Assembly (NCBI GenBank): GCA_947492745.1
Contig: CANLOE010000069.1
Coordinates: 1-39,643 of the forward strand
Reading direction: 5' to 3'
DNA length: 39,643 nt
DNA from: an uncultured Cyclobacteriaceae bacterium
GTDB taxonomy: Bacteria; Bacteroidota; Bacteroidia; Cytophagales; Cyclobacteriaceae
Shown: in pieces, positions 24,547-33,750 of the stretch
How positions within the stretch are numbered: position 1 is the first letter of the stretch
Layout: every line of letters starts with the position of its first letter
Notes under the pieces: model-generated
Database searches by the model: none
Told to the model about the DNA's origin: nothing
Seen by the model: the letters and a program-made list of their open reading frames with translations, nothing else
Position numbers and translations under genes: made by a program

Positions 24547-25092
24547 TCAAGTAAATCTTTTTGGTTGTCTCCTTAAAATTACTGAAATAATGATATTAAA
24601 TAGGATTCCTATAAGTATTGTTTTTCCTAAATAGGTCAAGGCAATCTTGAAAGAAGTGGTCTGCGGTAGCAATCGCATTTGTTCTTGAACCATTTCCTCG
24701 TTCATCGTTTTTTCCAGCGCCACTTTGTTTTCGAGCATCATGTGCATCAGCTGGATACGTTCTTCGATATATTGGACAAGAAAGTCAGGAGCTATCCATT
24801 GAGCAAAAACGTAGATGAACAAGGCTGTAATGACCCCAATAACGAAACTGACCAGGAAACCAATGAGCAGGCCTTGCCAGAAATGGAGTATTTTATCATT
24901 TCGATAATCCTTGAACTCCTTGATGCTGAAGAAAATGAATATGGGTACCAATAGAAAGCGCACATCGGCAAATCCGGGAGGTAAGGGATGTTTGCCTACA
25001 TAGAACATGACACTATAGAGAACAATGAGCAATAAAGCTCCATAAACACCGTATTTTACGGGAATGGTATATAGAAAGTTTTTGGAGGTCAT
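24547..25092 (-). CDS. DUF4199 integral membrane protein (first copy)
   Basis: The start at ATG 25092 (MTSKNFLYTIPVKYG) fits the family better than a longer frame that would run into the dihydroorotase gene. The protein has 181 residues, four TM helices (GALLLIVLYSVMFYVG; FLLVPIFIFFSIKEF; LLIGFLVSFVIGVITALFIY; GKTILIGILFNIIISVIL) and a hydrophilic region with a predicted amphipathic helix (YIEERIQLMHMMLENKVALE) before the last one. Function unknown. It lies 43 nt after the PyrC-like gene and 2 nt before its paralogue. Confidence 0.85.
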   Translation of the reverse strand: MTSKNFLYTIPVKYGVYGALLLIVLYSVMFYVGKHPLPPGFADVRFLLVPIFIFFSIKEFKDYRNDKILHFWQGLLIGFLVSFVIGVITALFIYVFAQWIAPDFLVQYIEERIQLMHMMLENKVALEKTMNEEMVQEQMRLLPQTTSFKIALTYLGKTILIGILFNIIISVILRRQPKRFT

Positions 25093-25135
25093 AGTTATAT
25101 CAGCTTTTACGGATAATATCCAGATATACTTGTAC

Positions 25136-26410
25136 TTATAGATTGGAATCAATCCAATGCAGGCCATTGTTGAAGGTCGCGACTGCTTTGCCTTTTAGGG
25201 TACTTCCTAAAAAAGGGGAGTTTTCGGCCCTAGAGCAATTATTGTTTTCCGAATAGTCCCATTCCCATTTAGGAGCAAAGAGTGTCAGGTTGGCCTCACT
25301 GCCTTCGGTGATTTTGGGGACGGGTAAGCGGAGTAACTGCCGTGGAACACGGGATACCTTATCGATAAGTTCGTTCAGAGGGAGGTGTTCGCTCAGTTGT
25401 ACCAAGTGATGTCCCATGGTCTGGAGGGCAATGATGCCAAATTCTGCCAAATCGAATTCCAGCTTTTTGCTTTCCTGATCTTGAGGACAGTGATTTGATA
25501 CCAAAACATCGATAGTACCCTCTTTCAGTCCCTTAAGAAGGGCTCGGTTATCGGATTTTTCTCGAAAGGGCGGTATCACCTTATAATTGGTATCGAAATC
25601 CAATAAAGCACTATCCTCAAAAGCAGTTTGATAGGCAGCGATATCACAGGTAACTGCAAGCCCCTCTTTTTTTGCCTTTTTTATTAGTTTTACGGATTTT
25701 GCTGATGATATGTTGGAGAAATGTAATCTCCCTCCCGTATACTCTAACACGTCCAGATCACGACTTACCATCAGTTCCTCGGCCAGTTTGGGCATGCCTC
25801 TCACCCCTAGAACAGTACTACTGATGCCTTCGTTCATGCTACCGAAACGGTTCAAATGACTGTCCTCGGGCCTATTGATGAGCAATCCATCAAATTTTTG
25901 GAGGTACTGTAGTGACTTCAACAGGATATCGGTGTGCCATATGGGGGTTTGTCCGTCTGAAAAAGCCACTGCACCCGCATGGTGCAGGTCGATCATTTCC
26001 GTTAGCTCCTTGCCTTTGGTATCCTGCGTAACTGCGCCTATGGCATGCAATTGAGTCAGGCTTCCCGTATTATCGGACTGAATGTAACTGATTTCGTTCT
26101 TGGATTGTAGGCAAGGGTCCGTATTGGGCAAAAGGGCGAGGCCCGTAAACCCACTTTCACAGGCGAGTTGCCTGCCGGATAGGAGCCCTTCTTTATACTC
26201 ATGACCGGGGTCCCCAAAGGTAGCTCGCATATCGAACCAGCCAGTGGAAAGCTTCATCCCCTTAGCCTCGATGGTACGGTCGGTCTGCTCTTCTTTATCA
26301 GTAGCGCTGATGGTCACTATACGCCCCTGTTGTATCAGTACATTTCTTTTCTTTCCGTGGTGTATGGAAGATGGGTCGATGATTTCCGCCGATTTGATCA
26401 GGATTTTCAA
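25136..26410 (-). CDS. Dihydroorotase-like protein, probably catalytically inactive (PyrC paralogue)
   Basis: The 424-residue protein starts at TTG 26410, since no ATG lies between it and the stop of the preceding gene, 15 nt upstream. The amidohydrolase fold is clear (N-terminal GWFD-x7-DPG, TCDIAAYQ, VSNHCPQD, then the C-terminal beta-sandwich). Key residues of active class I dihydroorotase are replaced. The metal motif DxHxHxR reads DMRATFG (60-66), so both His and the substrate Arg are gone; the HAED-like site reads NRPED; the catalytic Asp of TDHAP reads SNHCP. Only the His of LHFSNIS remains. This resembles the noncatalytic PyrC' of some ATCase complexes. A structural role with aspartate carbamoyltransferase is inference. 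Confidence 0.88.
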   Translation of the reverse strand: MKILIKSAEIIDPSSIHHGKKRNVLIQQGRIVTISATDKEEQTDRTIEAKGMKLSTGWFDMRATFGDPGHEYKEGLLSGRQLACESGFTGLALLPNTDPCLQSKNEISYIQSDNTGSLTQLHAIGAVTQDTKGKELTEMIDLHHAGAVAFSDGQTPIWHTDILLKSLQYLQKFDGLLINRPEDSHLNRFGSMNEGISSTVLGVRGMPKLAEELMVSRDLDVLEYTGGRLHFSNISSAKSVKLIKKAKKEGLAVTCDIAAYQTAFEDSALLDFDTNYKVIPPFREKSDNRALLKGLKEGTIDVLVSNHCPQDQESKKLEFDLAEFGIIALQTMGHHLVQLSEHLPLNELIDKVSRVPRQLLRLPVPKITEGSEANLTLFAPKWEWDYSENNNCSRAENSPFLGSTLKGKAVATFNNGLHWIDSNL

Positions 26411-26425
26411 TGTGATTGTCTGTGA

Positions 26426-28444
26426 TTATTTTAGAAATCTGGCTAAAAGCACTTCTACGAATAGAAATAATAATGCCAGTATGAGTGCGTAGCGCCATAG
26501 TGGTGTACCCTCATAGCGCTCTTTGATGACCCTTTTGAAGGCCACTGCATCCTCCGTGGCAAAGACCTGTACATTGGTTTTGCCTTGGGCGGCAGTTTCC
26601 AGAACCGATAGCTCATGCTGCGCCAGTAAGGATTCTTTTTTCTCATTGTTAAAGGCCAACTCACCGAATAAGTTATCCCTCTGCGACAACTGATAGAAAC
26701 CGGCACTCAGGGTATGTTTGGGTAAACCGATAATCAGTCTGTTGCCCAGGACTCTTTGCTCTGGAACTACCTCCTCCTGCTCCCGCACCAGCTTGAAGAT
26801 ATCGTTTTTGGATATAGAATCCATTCTTAGGGTCAGGTTCTGTTCGTCCAGCGTATGGTACAACGCTTTTTGCTTTTTGCTACTGCTTACCGCAATCCTG
26901 TACATAATAGGTACAAATATAGCATGTCGATGTAGTGAAGTGTATTCATCCTCCAGTGGACTGGCAAAAAGAAATACATTGCCCCCTTTTTTAAACGAGG
27001 ATAGATAGGGCATACCATTTTTAAATTGAAGCAGCGCCTGTCGGTCTCGCCCCCATGCCAGCCGACGGCCGGCACTGGGCATAGAGAAGTTCTCATTGGT
27101 GTTTTCAAACACATTTTCGAAGAAAGGGTTACGCAGGTCGGGAGCAGCCAGTTCCTGTGGTTCTTTGGATGCCTCGGGTAAAGTGATGCGCTGGGGTATC
27201 AGTGCTTGATAGGCTTCTGCTTCTGCACGGGCCGATGGTATAATGGCCAGACTTCCGAAGTTTTGGAGGTATTCGTTCAGTGCGATGTTCAGAGAGGGAT
27301 CCATATGTTCCAGTCCATTGATGATCAGTAGGTCGGCATTCTTGATCTGACTGTAATTGAGGTTATCCGCAAACACGGAATTGAAGTTGAACAGCTCTTT
27401 ATTGCCGTATACATTGCCCAGCGCATTATTGGCTTCTCGATGCTTGACTTCGAGAATACTTATCCGCTCACTCAAATCGATACTAAGGTAGAATTCGTTA
27501 TCGAAAGTAACGGGGAAGTCCTCAAAACCGATCTTACATCGATTGATTTTCTTTAGCCCAAAGGCGAGGTCAAAGGTAGCCTCGGTTTTGCCTTTGGCAG
27601 GGATGTCTATTGTGGTAGTCGCGGATTGGATATCGTTGATAAAGGCCTTCACGCCAAGGCTACTCACTTCTTTATCGCTATCATTGCTCAATACGACCTT
27701 GAGACTTGATTTCTTTTTATTGATCATCAATGGGTTGTCCAGATAAACAGAATCCACATATATATTGATGTCATTGGAGAAAGACAGCGGTATCCAATGG
27801 TACCGGTGCAATGTATCATAGGCGAGGTCCGCAAGGTTTCCACCCGTAGATTTTTGGAAATCACTGATCCAGAACAACTCTTTACCTGTAGCACTGCTCT
27901 CTGTGCTTCCTCCACTTTGCAGCATCCGCTGCTCTATTTCTGTAAAGCTACGTGTAATGCCCGTCAGCTGAAGCTCTGTGAGATGTTCTTCGATTTCGGC
28001 CTTGCTCTTCTCCGCATTGGAAAAGGGAGCAAAACTATTGGTCAACAAGCGGAAGCGAGTCCCTACCGGGTAGAAATCGAGGATTTCCTGAGCATAGCGT
28101 ATGGCCTCATCCAGTGCGCGAGTGTCATTGGCAATCTCATTGCCCATACTCATGGAGTTGTCCAAATAGATGCTGACCTGTTTTCCATCTAGACCCGCTT
28201 CTTGTTTATTGATCACGGGCTGTACGAAAACCATGACCAAAAAGAAGAGGAATAGGAGCCTGGACGCCAGTATGAGGTAATGCTTGAGTTTTTTGCGGGA
28301 TTGACTTGCTTCCTTGACCTTTCTAAGAAAACGCGTATTGGAGAAGTAGACCTTCTTGACCTTTCTAAAGTGAAAAAGGTGAATGATAATAGGTATGGAA
28401 AGCGCAAATAGGCCGTATAGGAACTGGGGAAACAAGAAATCCAT
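26426..28444 (-). CDS. BatA/vWA-domain membrane protein
   Basis: The start is ATG 28444 (MDFLFPQFLYGLFALSIP); a longer frame would need a TTG inside the promoter -7 box. The protein has 672 residues. The N-terminal double-TM BatA domain (about 3-20 and 55-76) contains IHLFHFRKVKKVYFSNTRFL. A von Willebrand A-like domain follows with an intact MIDAS start (YLDNSMSMG, DxSxS), then a long periplasmic part with a glutamine-amidotransferase-like region (ADLLIINGLEHMDPSLNIAL), and a C-terminal TM (YALILALLFLFVEVLLARF). BatA proteins are linked to aerotolerance and envelope functions, but the precise role is unknown. It is the first gene of the operon with PyrC-like, DUF4199 and glycosyltransferase genes. 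Confidence 0.9.
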   Translation of the reverse strand: MDFLFPQFLYGLFALSIPIIIHLFHFRKVKKVYFSNTRFLRKVKEASQSRKKLKHYLILASRLLFLFFLVMVFVQPVINKQEAGLDGKQVSIYLDNSMSMGNEIANDTRALDEAIRYAQEILDFYPVGTRFRLLTNSFAPFSNAEKSKAEIEEHLTELQLTGITRSFTEIEQRMLQSGGSTESSATGKELFWISDFQKSTGGNLADLAYDTLHRYHWIPLSFSNDINIYVDSVYLDNPLMINKKKSSLKVVLSNDSDKEVSSLGVKAFINDIQSATTTIDIPAKGKTEATFDLAFGLKKINRCKIGFEDFPVTFDNEFYLSIDLSERISILEVKHREANNALGNVYGNKELFNFNSVFADNLNYSQIKNADLLIINGLEHMDPSLNIALNEYLQNFGSLAIIPSARAEAEAYQALIPQRITLPEASKEPQELAAPDLRNPFFENVFENTNENFSMPSAGRRLAWGRDRQALLQFKNGMPYLSSFKKGGNVFLFASPLEDEYTSLHRHAIFVPIMYRIAVSSSKKQKALYHTLDEQNLTLRMDSISKNDIFKLVREQEEVVPEQRVLGNRLIIGLPKHTLSAGFYQLSQRDNLFGELAFNNEKKESLLAQHELSVLETAAQGKTNVQVFATEDAVAFKRVIKERYEGTPLWRYALILALLFLFVEVLLARFLK

Positions 28445-28450
28445 TAAGGG

Positions 28451-28484
28451 CAAATGTAACTAAAAAATCGTTTTTGAATAGCAA
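28451..28484 (-). promoter_or_regulatory. Promoter of the BatA-PyrC-DUF4199-GT operon
   Basis: On the minus strand TACATTTG (28458-28451) matches the -7 consensus TAnnTTTG exactly. TTG at 28484-28482 lies 23 nt upstream, at the long end of the accepted range. Only 6 nt separate the -7 box from the ATG, so the transcript would start at or within a few bases of the start codon (leaderless or nearly so). Confidence 0.55.
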
Positions 28485-28803
28485 TCTTGTCAAATCTATT
28501 CTCTCTCTCGACAATTGTGGCAAAGGAAATGGCCAATAAACAGAAGTATAGTCAAGGGAAATTAAATAGGGAAACAAGACACTCCGCAAGTGCTAATAAC
28601 GATTCACCAGTAATAATTTACGGACAAGAAACTCCCAACGTGGAGGCGTTCGTAGAGGTGGGACCGTTTTACATCATCGGTACATAGTTAAGGTCAGGGA
28701 AAACGAGCTGGTATTTATAGTTAATTCCCCTTTTCATGCCGCTGCGACATATATCTGTGATATCTATGAGGGCTACCATACCTGAGGTGGTATATTTGCA
28801 TTC
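28485..28803. other. Intergenic region between the BatA operon and the IS remnant
   Basis: No established gene. A plus-strand frame (28487-28687, TTG start) ends in protein-like sequence (YGQETPNVEAFVEVGPFYII) and could be the tail of a lost gene, but it overlaps the BatA promoter region. Confidence 0.4.
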
Positions 28804-28840
28804 AACCCTCGTTACGAAGTTCCAAAGCATGGTCCGGGTT
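28804..28840 (-). repeat. Repeat family A, end fragment (A6) joined to IS remnant
   Basis: CCCTCGTTACGAAGTTCC and GCATGGTCCGGGTT equal the outer end of inverted A copies (39510-39545). The IS3 orfB frame runs into it, giving a chimeric tail NPDHALELRNEG that is repeat-encoded. Confidence 0.8.
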
Positions 28841-29059
28841 CAATATATTTTCGGCCACTGGATAGACATGCTTCGAATCGGTAGTGACCACGAACTTTTT
28901 CTTTAGCACACTCCTGAATCCCATCTCTTTCATCAATAGGGCAATGTATGAGCGAGAGTACGGTAGCCTTTCGCGTTCCGGTTTCTTGTGGATAAGGTAG
29001 CTGCCATAGATTTGGTGGCTCTGTTCAAAGAGTTGCTTTGCCCTGGCCTTTAACCCCAT
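28838..29059 (-). pseudogene. IS3 transposase orfB, N-terminal fragment
   Basis: The HTH_21-type region of an IS3 OrfB: QIYGSYLIHKKPERERLPYS, SRSYIALLMKEMGFRSVLKK, VVTTDSKHVYPVAENILN. The preceding part of OrfB (MFIDEHISRYPVEKMCVCMK, VSKNAYYH) is in another frame, so a frameshift lies at about 29045-29060. The rve/DDE catalytic domain is absent because the sequence is replaced by repeat A6. Confidence 0.85.
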
Positions 29060-29282
29060 TTTGGGTGTTTACGGTTTAGGTGTACATTTTGTCCCATCCC
29101 ATGGTAATAGGCATTCTTACTTACCTTCATGCACACACACATCTTCTCAACAGGATACCTTGATATGTGTTCATCAATGAACATATATCTTATCTGTCGC
29201 TCTTGGAGAAGATGCTCACGGCCTTTTTTAAGATGTCACGTTCAAGGGCCGTATCCCTTAATTCTTTCTTTAAACGTCTGAT

Positions 29283-29471
29283 TTACAATTTTTCAGCAGA
29301 TGGCTCATTCCTCTTTGAAAAATCTCCCGACCTCATCTCATACTCAGCACGCCAACGGCGGATCATTCCGCCACTCAGACCATATTCTTCACTGACCTCT
29401 TTCACCTTTCGGCCCGATGTCAAAAGCTCTGAAATTATCACTTTAAAATCGTTGTCATATCTCTTTGCCAT
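29283..29471 (-). pseudogene. IS3 transposase orfA, interrupted by a stop codon
   Basis: MAKRYDNDFKVIISELLTSG with a helix-turn-helix (VKEVSEEYGLSGGMIRRWRA) is a Tnp_1-type OrfA. After 62 codons (PSAEKL) a TAA interrupts it. The same frame then continues with [20 protein letters not shown] and [10 protein letters not shown], the normal coiled-coil end of OrfA, so the stop is a nonsense mutation or small rearrangement in a once complete gene. Confidence 0.85.
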
Positions 29472-29591
29472 AAGTCAAATATATAGATTATGGCCTGTTT
29501 TAATTCGTACCAACAAAACTAGACACTCCACACCATTGAAGCATCTGATGGATACCTATTTTATTATATTTTGAGTGTACGATTCCTGATA

Positions 29592-30602
29592 TTAGAATTC
29601 GCTCCTTAAGGCTTCGACTCTTCTCATTTTGTCGATCAATGCCGAAGACTCTGCAAAGTCCAAGGTCTGCTGACCGTCCGAAAAAGCTTCCTCGGGCTTC
29701 TGATGTGTTTCATAGATTATACCATCTGCCCCTGCCATAATGCTGGCCAAGGCCATGGGTTCGACATGATGTCGAATACCGATACCGTGCGAGGGGTCGG
29801 CGATAACAGGCAAATGGGACTTTTCCTTTAGGATAGGGATGGCATTCAAATCCAAGGTATTACGACTGGCCTTCTCATAGGTACGGATTCCCCGCTCACA
29901 GAGTAAAAGTTTTTCATTACCCGCAGAGAAGACATACTCAGCAGAATACAGTAACTCATCGATAGTCCCGGAGATTCCTCGCTTGATCATGACGGGTTTA
30001 TCCACTCGCCCCAGTTCATCCAGCAAGTTGAAATTCTGGGTATTTCTGGCGCCGACCTGGTAGATATCGATATAGTCATACATCTCTGCTATTTGTGATA
30101 CCTGCATTACTTCAGTGATGATTTTGATGCCGGCCTCTTTAGCGGCCTTGTACCATAATTGGAGACCTTCCACGCCCATACCCCGAAAAGAGTATGGAGA
30201 GCTTCTGGGCTTATAGACACCACCACGCATGATCTTGACATTATTTGCCTTGAGGTGCTCTATGGTCAGACGGATCTGCTCTTCACCTTCTATAGAACAG
30301 GGACCCGCCATGATGGCAAAGTTATCCCTTCCTATCTTTACTCCATCGCCGAGGTCGATACAGGTCGCTTGTACCTTCCACTTCGCCGAAACCAGTTTGT
30401 AATCATCGGATACGATATGAATATCGGCAATGCCCTCCATTTGACCCAAGTCACGTATGTCAAAGTCGCTTTTACCTATCCCGATGATGTAATCCCCTTT
30501 TTGTGTTTTGACCTCTGTCGTCTTGTACTTCAGTTCATTGACCTTATCGATAATGGCGCCTTTGTGGCTTTCTTGTACTGTATTTTCGAGTTGTATGATC
30601 AT
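29592..30602 (-). CDS. aroF: 3-deoxy-7-phosphoheptulonate (DAHP) synthase, type I-beta
   Basis: The 336-residue protein catalyses the first step of the shikimate pathway, PEP plus erythrose 4-phosphate to DAHP. An N-terminal ferredoxin/ACT-like regulatory domain (about 1-70) precedes the TIM barrel. Seen are MAGPCSIEGEEQ, RGGVYKPRSSPYSFRGMG (PEP-binding KPR), QVGARNTQNF, MIKRGISGTIDELLYSAEY, LCERGIRTYE and VIADPSHGIG with metal-ligand Cys, His, Glu and Asp in family positions. The Thermotoga-like fused regulatory domain suggests feedback control by an aromatic amino acid. It is the last gene of the trp operon, 53 nt after trpA, so precursor supply is controlled together with tryptophan synthesis. 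Confidence 0.93.
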   Translation of the reverse strand: MIIQLENTVQESHKGAIIDKVNELKYKTTEVKTQKGDYIIGIGKSDFDIRDLGQMEGIADIHIVSDDYKLVSAKWKVQATCIDLGDGVKIGRDNFAIMAGPCSIEGEEQIRLTIEHLKANNVKIMRGGVYKPRSSPYSFRGMGVEGLQLWYKAAKEAGIKIITEVMQVSQIAEMYDYIDIYQVGARNTQNFNLLDELGRVDKPVMIKRGISGTIDELLYSAEYVFSAGNEKLLLCERGIRTYEKASRNTLDLNAIPILKEKSHLPVIADPSHGIGIRHHVEPMALASIMAGADGIIYETHQKPEEAFSDGQQTLDFAESSALIDKMRRVEALRSEF

Positions 30603-30655
30603 GGCTATTTCGTTATTGATTTTTTTCTTGAAATTTTGAAAGTACTCGTCGCTAT

Positions 30656-31453
30656 CTATCCATTGCCCTTGACACTTCTGATATAGGTAGTAATCCCTTC
30701 TTCAAGAGGCTCCTTTTGGGAAAGCACTTGGATAAAGGCACTTCCGATGATGGCCCCCGAGGCATAGGCACAGGCCCTTTCAAAAGTAGTGTTATTGGAT
30801 ATCCCGAATCCAATGAGCGTAGGATTGTTGAGGTCCAGTTCTTTTATGCGGTTGAAATAGGTCTCCTGTTCCATGCTGATACCTGTTTTTGCTCCCGTAG
30901 TGCTGGTTGAGGACACCATATAGATAAACCCTTTGGAGTTATCGTCGATTTCACGGATTCGTGCGGTCGAGGTTTGAGGTGTGATCAAGAAAATATTATA
31001 GAGTCCATAACTTTCGAATAAGGTTTTGTACTCCTCCATATATTCCTGCATTGGTAAGTCGGGAAGAATAAGTCCGTCGATACCTATTTCTTGGCAGGCC
31101 TTACAAAAATTCTCCACTCCGTACTGTACTACAGGGTTGATATACCCCATGAGTATGATGGGCAATTGAACGCTGTCACGAATGCCTTTTAACTGTTCGA
31201 AGAGCTTTTTGATGGACATACCATTGTCCAAGGCTATTTTATTACTGCCTTGTATCGTAGGACCATCCGCCACGGGATCGGAGAAGGGCATGCCTATCTC
31301 GATGATATCGGCACCCGCTGATTCCAGAGCGGTGGCTATGCTTACGGTATCCTCTAACTGTGGAAAGCCCGCAGTATAATAAATGGATAACAATCGCTCT
31401 TTTTTTTCCTGAAATGCTTTATCAATACGGTTTATTTTTGTTGTATTTATCAT
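30656..31453 (-). CDS. trpA: Tryptophan synthase alpha subunit
   Basis: The 265-residue TIM barrel cleaves indole-3-glycerol phosphate to indole and glyceraldehyde 3-phosphate. The catalytic Glu and Asp are Glu52 and Asp63 in IIEIGMPFSDPVADGP. Other family motifs are YYTAGFPQ, GLILPDLPMQEY, IFLITPQTSTARI, FIYMVSSTSTTGAKTG and GFGISNN (phosphate binding). Length is normal. It lies 61 nt after trpB, whose product forms the alpha2-beta2 complex and receives the indole through the internal tunnel. Confidence 0.97.
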   Translation of the reverse strand: MINTTKINRIDKAFQEKKERLLSIYYTAGFPQLEDTVSIATALESAGADIIEIGMPFSDPVADGPTIQGSNKIALDNGMSIKKLFEQLKGIRDSVQLPIILMGYINPVVQYGVENFCKACQEIGIDGLILPDLPMQEYMEEYKTLFESYGLYNIFLITPQTSTARIREIDDNSKGFIYMVSSTSTTGAKTGISMEQETYFNRIKELDLNNPTLIGFGISNNTTFERACAYASGAIIGSAFIQVLSQKEPLEEGITTYIRSVKGNG

Positions 31454-31514
31454 AATACTTGATTTTTAGGCTTTGGAGGCTGTTTTGAAAGGTGTTTTCT
31501 CGGGTCTGCGATAC

Positions 31515-32696
31515 TCAATACTTACCCCACTGGATATAGGTCTCTAAGTCTTTATCCCCTCTACCGGAAAGATTGATGACCACGGTGTCATCCTTTGTCA
31601 AAGTCAGCTTAGGCAGTACAGCGAAGGCATGTGCCGTTTCTATGGCGGGTATAATCCCCTCCAAACGACTGACTTCGATACCCGAACTCATTGCTTCCTC
31701 ATCGGTTACGGACATGAAATCGACCCTCCCTACATCGCATAGATGGGCATGGATGGGGCCTATCCCTGGGTAGTCCAACCCCGCAGAAATCGAATACGGC
31801 TCGATGACCTGTCCATCCATAGTCTGCATGAGCAATGTCTTGCTGCCATGGAGTACGCCCGGTTTTCCCAGTACCGTTGTCGCTGCTGACTCGTCCGTAT
31901 CGTTACCTTTACCCGCGGCCTCTACAGCTATCAGTTCTACCGAATCTTCGTTCAGAAAGTGATAAAACGCACCAGCAGCATTACTGCCACCACCGACACA
32001 GGCAATCACATGTGTAGGCAGGGCCTTACCCGTGGACTCCAGTAGTTGCGTCCGTATTTCTTTGCTGATGACCGACTGGAATCTGGCCACCATATCCGGA
32101 TAGGGGTGTGGCCCCACCACGGAACCGATAATGTAATGTGTATCGACAGGATGATTGATCCAGTGTCGCATGGCCTCATTGGTAGCATCTTTTAAGGTTT
32201 TGCTGCCACTCTCCGCAGCGACCACTTTTGCACCCAGTATTCTCATGCGCTCTACATTGGGCTGTTGTCGCTCCATGTCCACTTTTCCCATGTACACGAT
32301 ACATTCCATCCCCATCAGGGCACAGACCGTGGCCGTGGCCACGCCATGTTGGCCGGCACCCGTCTCGGCGATGATCTTTTCCTTGCCCAGTTTTTTGGCC
32401 AAAATAATCTGACCTACGGTATTGTTCACTTTATGAGCTCCGGTATGGCATAAGTCTTCCCTTTTCAGGTAAATATTGCTGCCGTACTTTTCAGAGAGTC
32501 GTTGTGCCAGGAATAGAGGCGTGGGTCGTCCCACATAATCCTTTAGCAAAGCTTGAAACTCTTTCTGAAAGCTTTCTTCTTCCATAATGGATAGATAGCG
32601 TAAGCGAAGTTCTTCCACATTAGGGTAAAGCATCTCAGGAATGTAGGCACCACCGAATTTTCCGTAGTACCCTCTCTCATCTACTGCATGTTTCAT
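31515..32696 (-). CDS. trpB: Tryptophan synthase beta subunit
   Basis: The 393-residue PLP enzyme joins indole and serine to tryptophan. The PLP lysine is Lys89 in [14 protein letters not shown]. Glu111 ([13 protein letters not shown]) is the catalytic acid-base and GGGSNAAG the phosphate-binding loop. [10 protein letters not shown] and [11 protein letters not shown] are family signatures. This is the ordinary TrpB1 type. Its ATG is 73 nt after trpF. Confidence 0.97.
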   Translation of the reverse strand: MKHAVDERGYYGKFGGAYIPEMLYPNVEELRLRYLSIMEEESFQKEFQALLKDYVGRPTPLFLAQRLSEKYGSNIYLKREDLCHTGAHKVNNTVGQIILAKKLGKEKIIAETGAGQHGVATATVCALMGMECIVYMGKVDMERQQPNVERMRILGAKVVAAESGSKTLKDATNEAMRHWINHPVDTHYIIGSVVGPHPYPDMVARFQSVISKEIRTQLLESTGKALPTHVIACVGGGSNAAGAFYHFLNEDSVELIAVEAAGKGNDTDESAATTVLGKPGVLHGSKTLLMQTMDGQVIEPYSISAGLDYPGIGPIHAHLCDVGRVDFMSVTDEEAMSSGIEVSRLEGIIPAIETAHAFAVLPKLTLTKDDTVVINLSGRGDKDLETYIQWGKY

Positions 32697-32769
32697 CGTA
32701 TTTTTACTTTTTTTTATTTACCTACATCATTACTTCTATTCCCAAAACTTCCTGTAGTGGTTTTCTGTT

Positions 32770-33420
32770 TTATCCACCCTTTGTTTTCAGGTCTTTTATT
32801 GTATTATATAATTTTTTCAGTTTTGTTATATCCTTGGTGCCAGGGCTGACTTCAAACCTACTGTTCACATCCAGGGCATGAATGGGAAGTCCTTCGATAT
32901 CTTGGATTTGTACGATATTCTCCAAACTCAGACCCCCACTGAGGAAGATAGGCTTTGTATCCTCGTAGTGCCGAAGTAGGCTCCAGTCGAAAGTATAGCC
33001 GTTTCCTCCACGCTCTTTACCTTTAGTATCGAACAGGTAATAATCAACATAGGGACGGTAGGGTTTCAGCCTTGCGAAATCAAAACCTTCATCGATACCA
33101 AAAGCCTTGATCAGTGTATGACCTTTCTCCTTCAATAGGGCGCAGTATTCCGGGGACTCATCTCCATGTAGTTGCAATAGGTCCAGTTGATACTCCGCTG
33201 CTTTTTCCCGAATGAAATCCATAGCGGCATTGACAAATACGCCTACCTTTTTCACTGTTTCCGGGAGACTTTCCGGTACTTGTCTATCGAAATCCTCTCC
33301 TACATACCTTGATGATTTCGGATAAAAGATAAAGCCCATATAGCCCAAACTATCGTCAATGGCTGCCTGTATATTATCCTGTTCGCGCATTCCGCAAACT
33401 TTCAATCTAACATTTTGCAT
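32770..33420 (-). CDS. trpF: Phosphoribosylanthranilate isomerase
   Basis: The 216-residue TIM barrel carries out the Amadori rearrangement of phosphoribosylanthranilate. Catalytic Cys9 is in LKVCGMR, and the general acid is Asp131 in LFDTKGKERGG. FIFYPKSSRYV, LLQLHGDESPEY, IFLSGGLSLENI and LDVNSRFEVSPGTKD are typical. The gene is separate from trpC, not fused as in enterics. The gap before it (330 nt after trpC) is much longer than the others in the operon. Confidence 0.96.
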   Translation of the reverse strand: MQNVRLKVCGMREQDNIQAAIDDSLGYMGFIFYPKSSRYVGEDFDRQVPESLPETVKKVGVFVNAAMDFIREKAAEYQLDLLQLHGDESPEYCALLKEKGHTLIKAFGIDEGFDFARLKPYRPYVDYYLFDTKGKERGGNGYTFDWSLLRHYEDTKPIFLSGGLSLENIVQIQDIEGLPIHALDVNSRFEVSPGTKDITKLKKLYNTIKDLKTKGG

Positions 33421-33750
33421 AATCGACTCTATTTACTGATCCTGCCAAAGGCACTGGTTTTATTATTGTAGCATTTCTTCTGACCTGCATTATGCTCTGT
33501 AGTTTTGTGATGAGGCCATCGTCCACAAAGAGCATTGAATCTTGAATTTTCCTTGGATTCTTTGTAGTACTGTCATGGTTAATGCTAAAAACACATCCAA
33601 CTTTACTTATCTGAAGCTATTGAAAACTGCTATGGATTCGTTTTCGTATCATTTGAGGGTTTGTATTTTAGTGAAACCTCTTATGGTTATTGATAAAACA
33701 ACGTTTTCGAGGTCAAGTTTCCCTACTTGTTTTGTGGTACCGTACCGGTA
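33421..33750. other. 330-nt gap inside the trp operon
   Basis: Other gaps in this operon are 27-121 nt. No gene or A-D repeat is recognised; a 28-codon minus-strand frame (MTVLQRIQGKFKIQ start) near 33485-33570 has no known relative. GGTACCGTACCGG at 33736-33748 is a short palindrome just after the trpC stop. It might hold an internal promoter or a decayed insertion; neither is shown. Confidence 0.4.

Larger units (their letters stand above)
28838..29532 (-). mobile_element. IS3-family insertion sequence remnant
   Basis: The upstream end reads TGTGGAGTGTCTAGTTTTG on the minus strand, a plausible terminal repeat. It is followed by orfA (with a nonsense codon) and the N-terminal third of orfB (with a frameshift). 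The catalytic DDE part and the far terminus are missing; the element stops at an A-family fragment. It lies between the end of the trp/aro operon and the BatA operon. It is inactive. Confidence 0.8.

Noticed and set aside
28487-28687. Plus-strand 66-codon frame ending VEAFVEVGPFYIIGT
   Set aside because: It needs a TTG start, overlaps the BatA promoter region and has no known family, although its last third looks protein-like.
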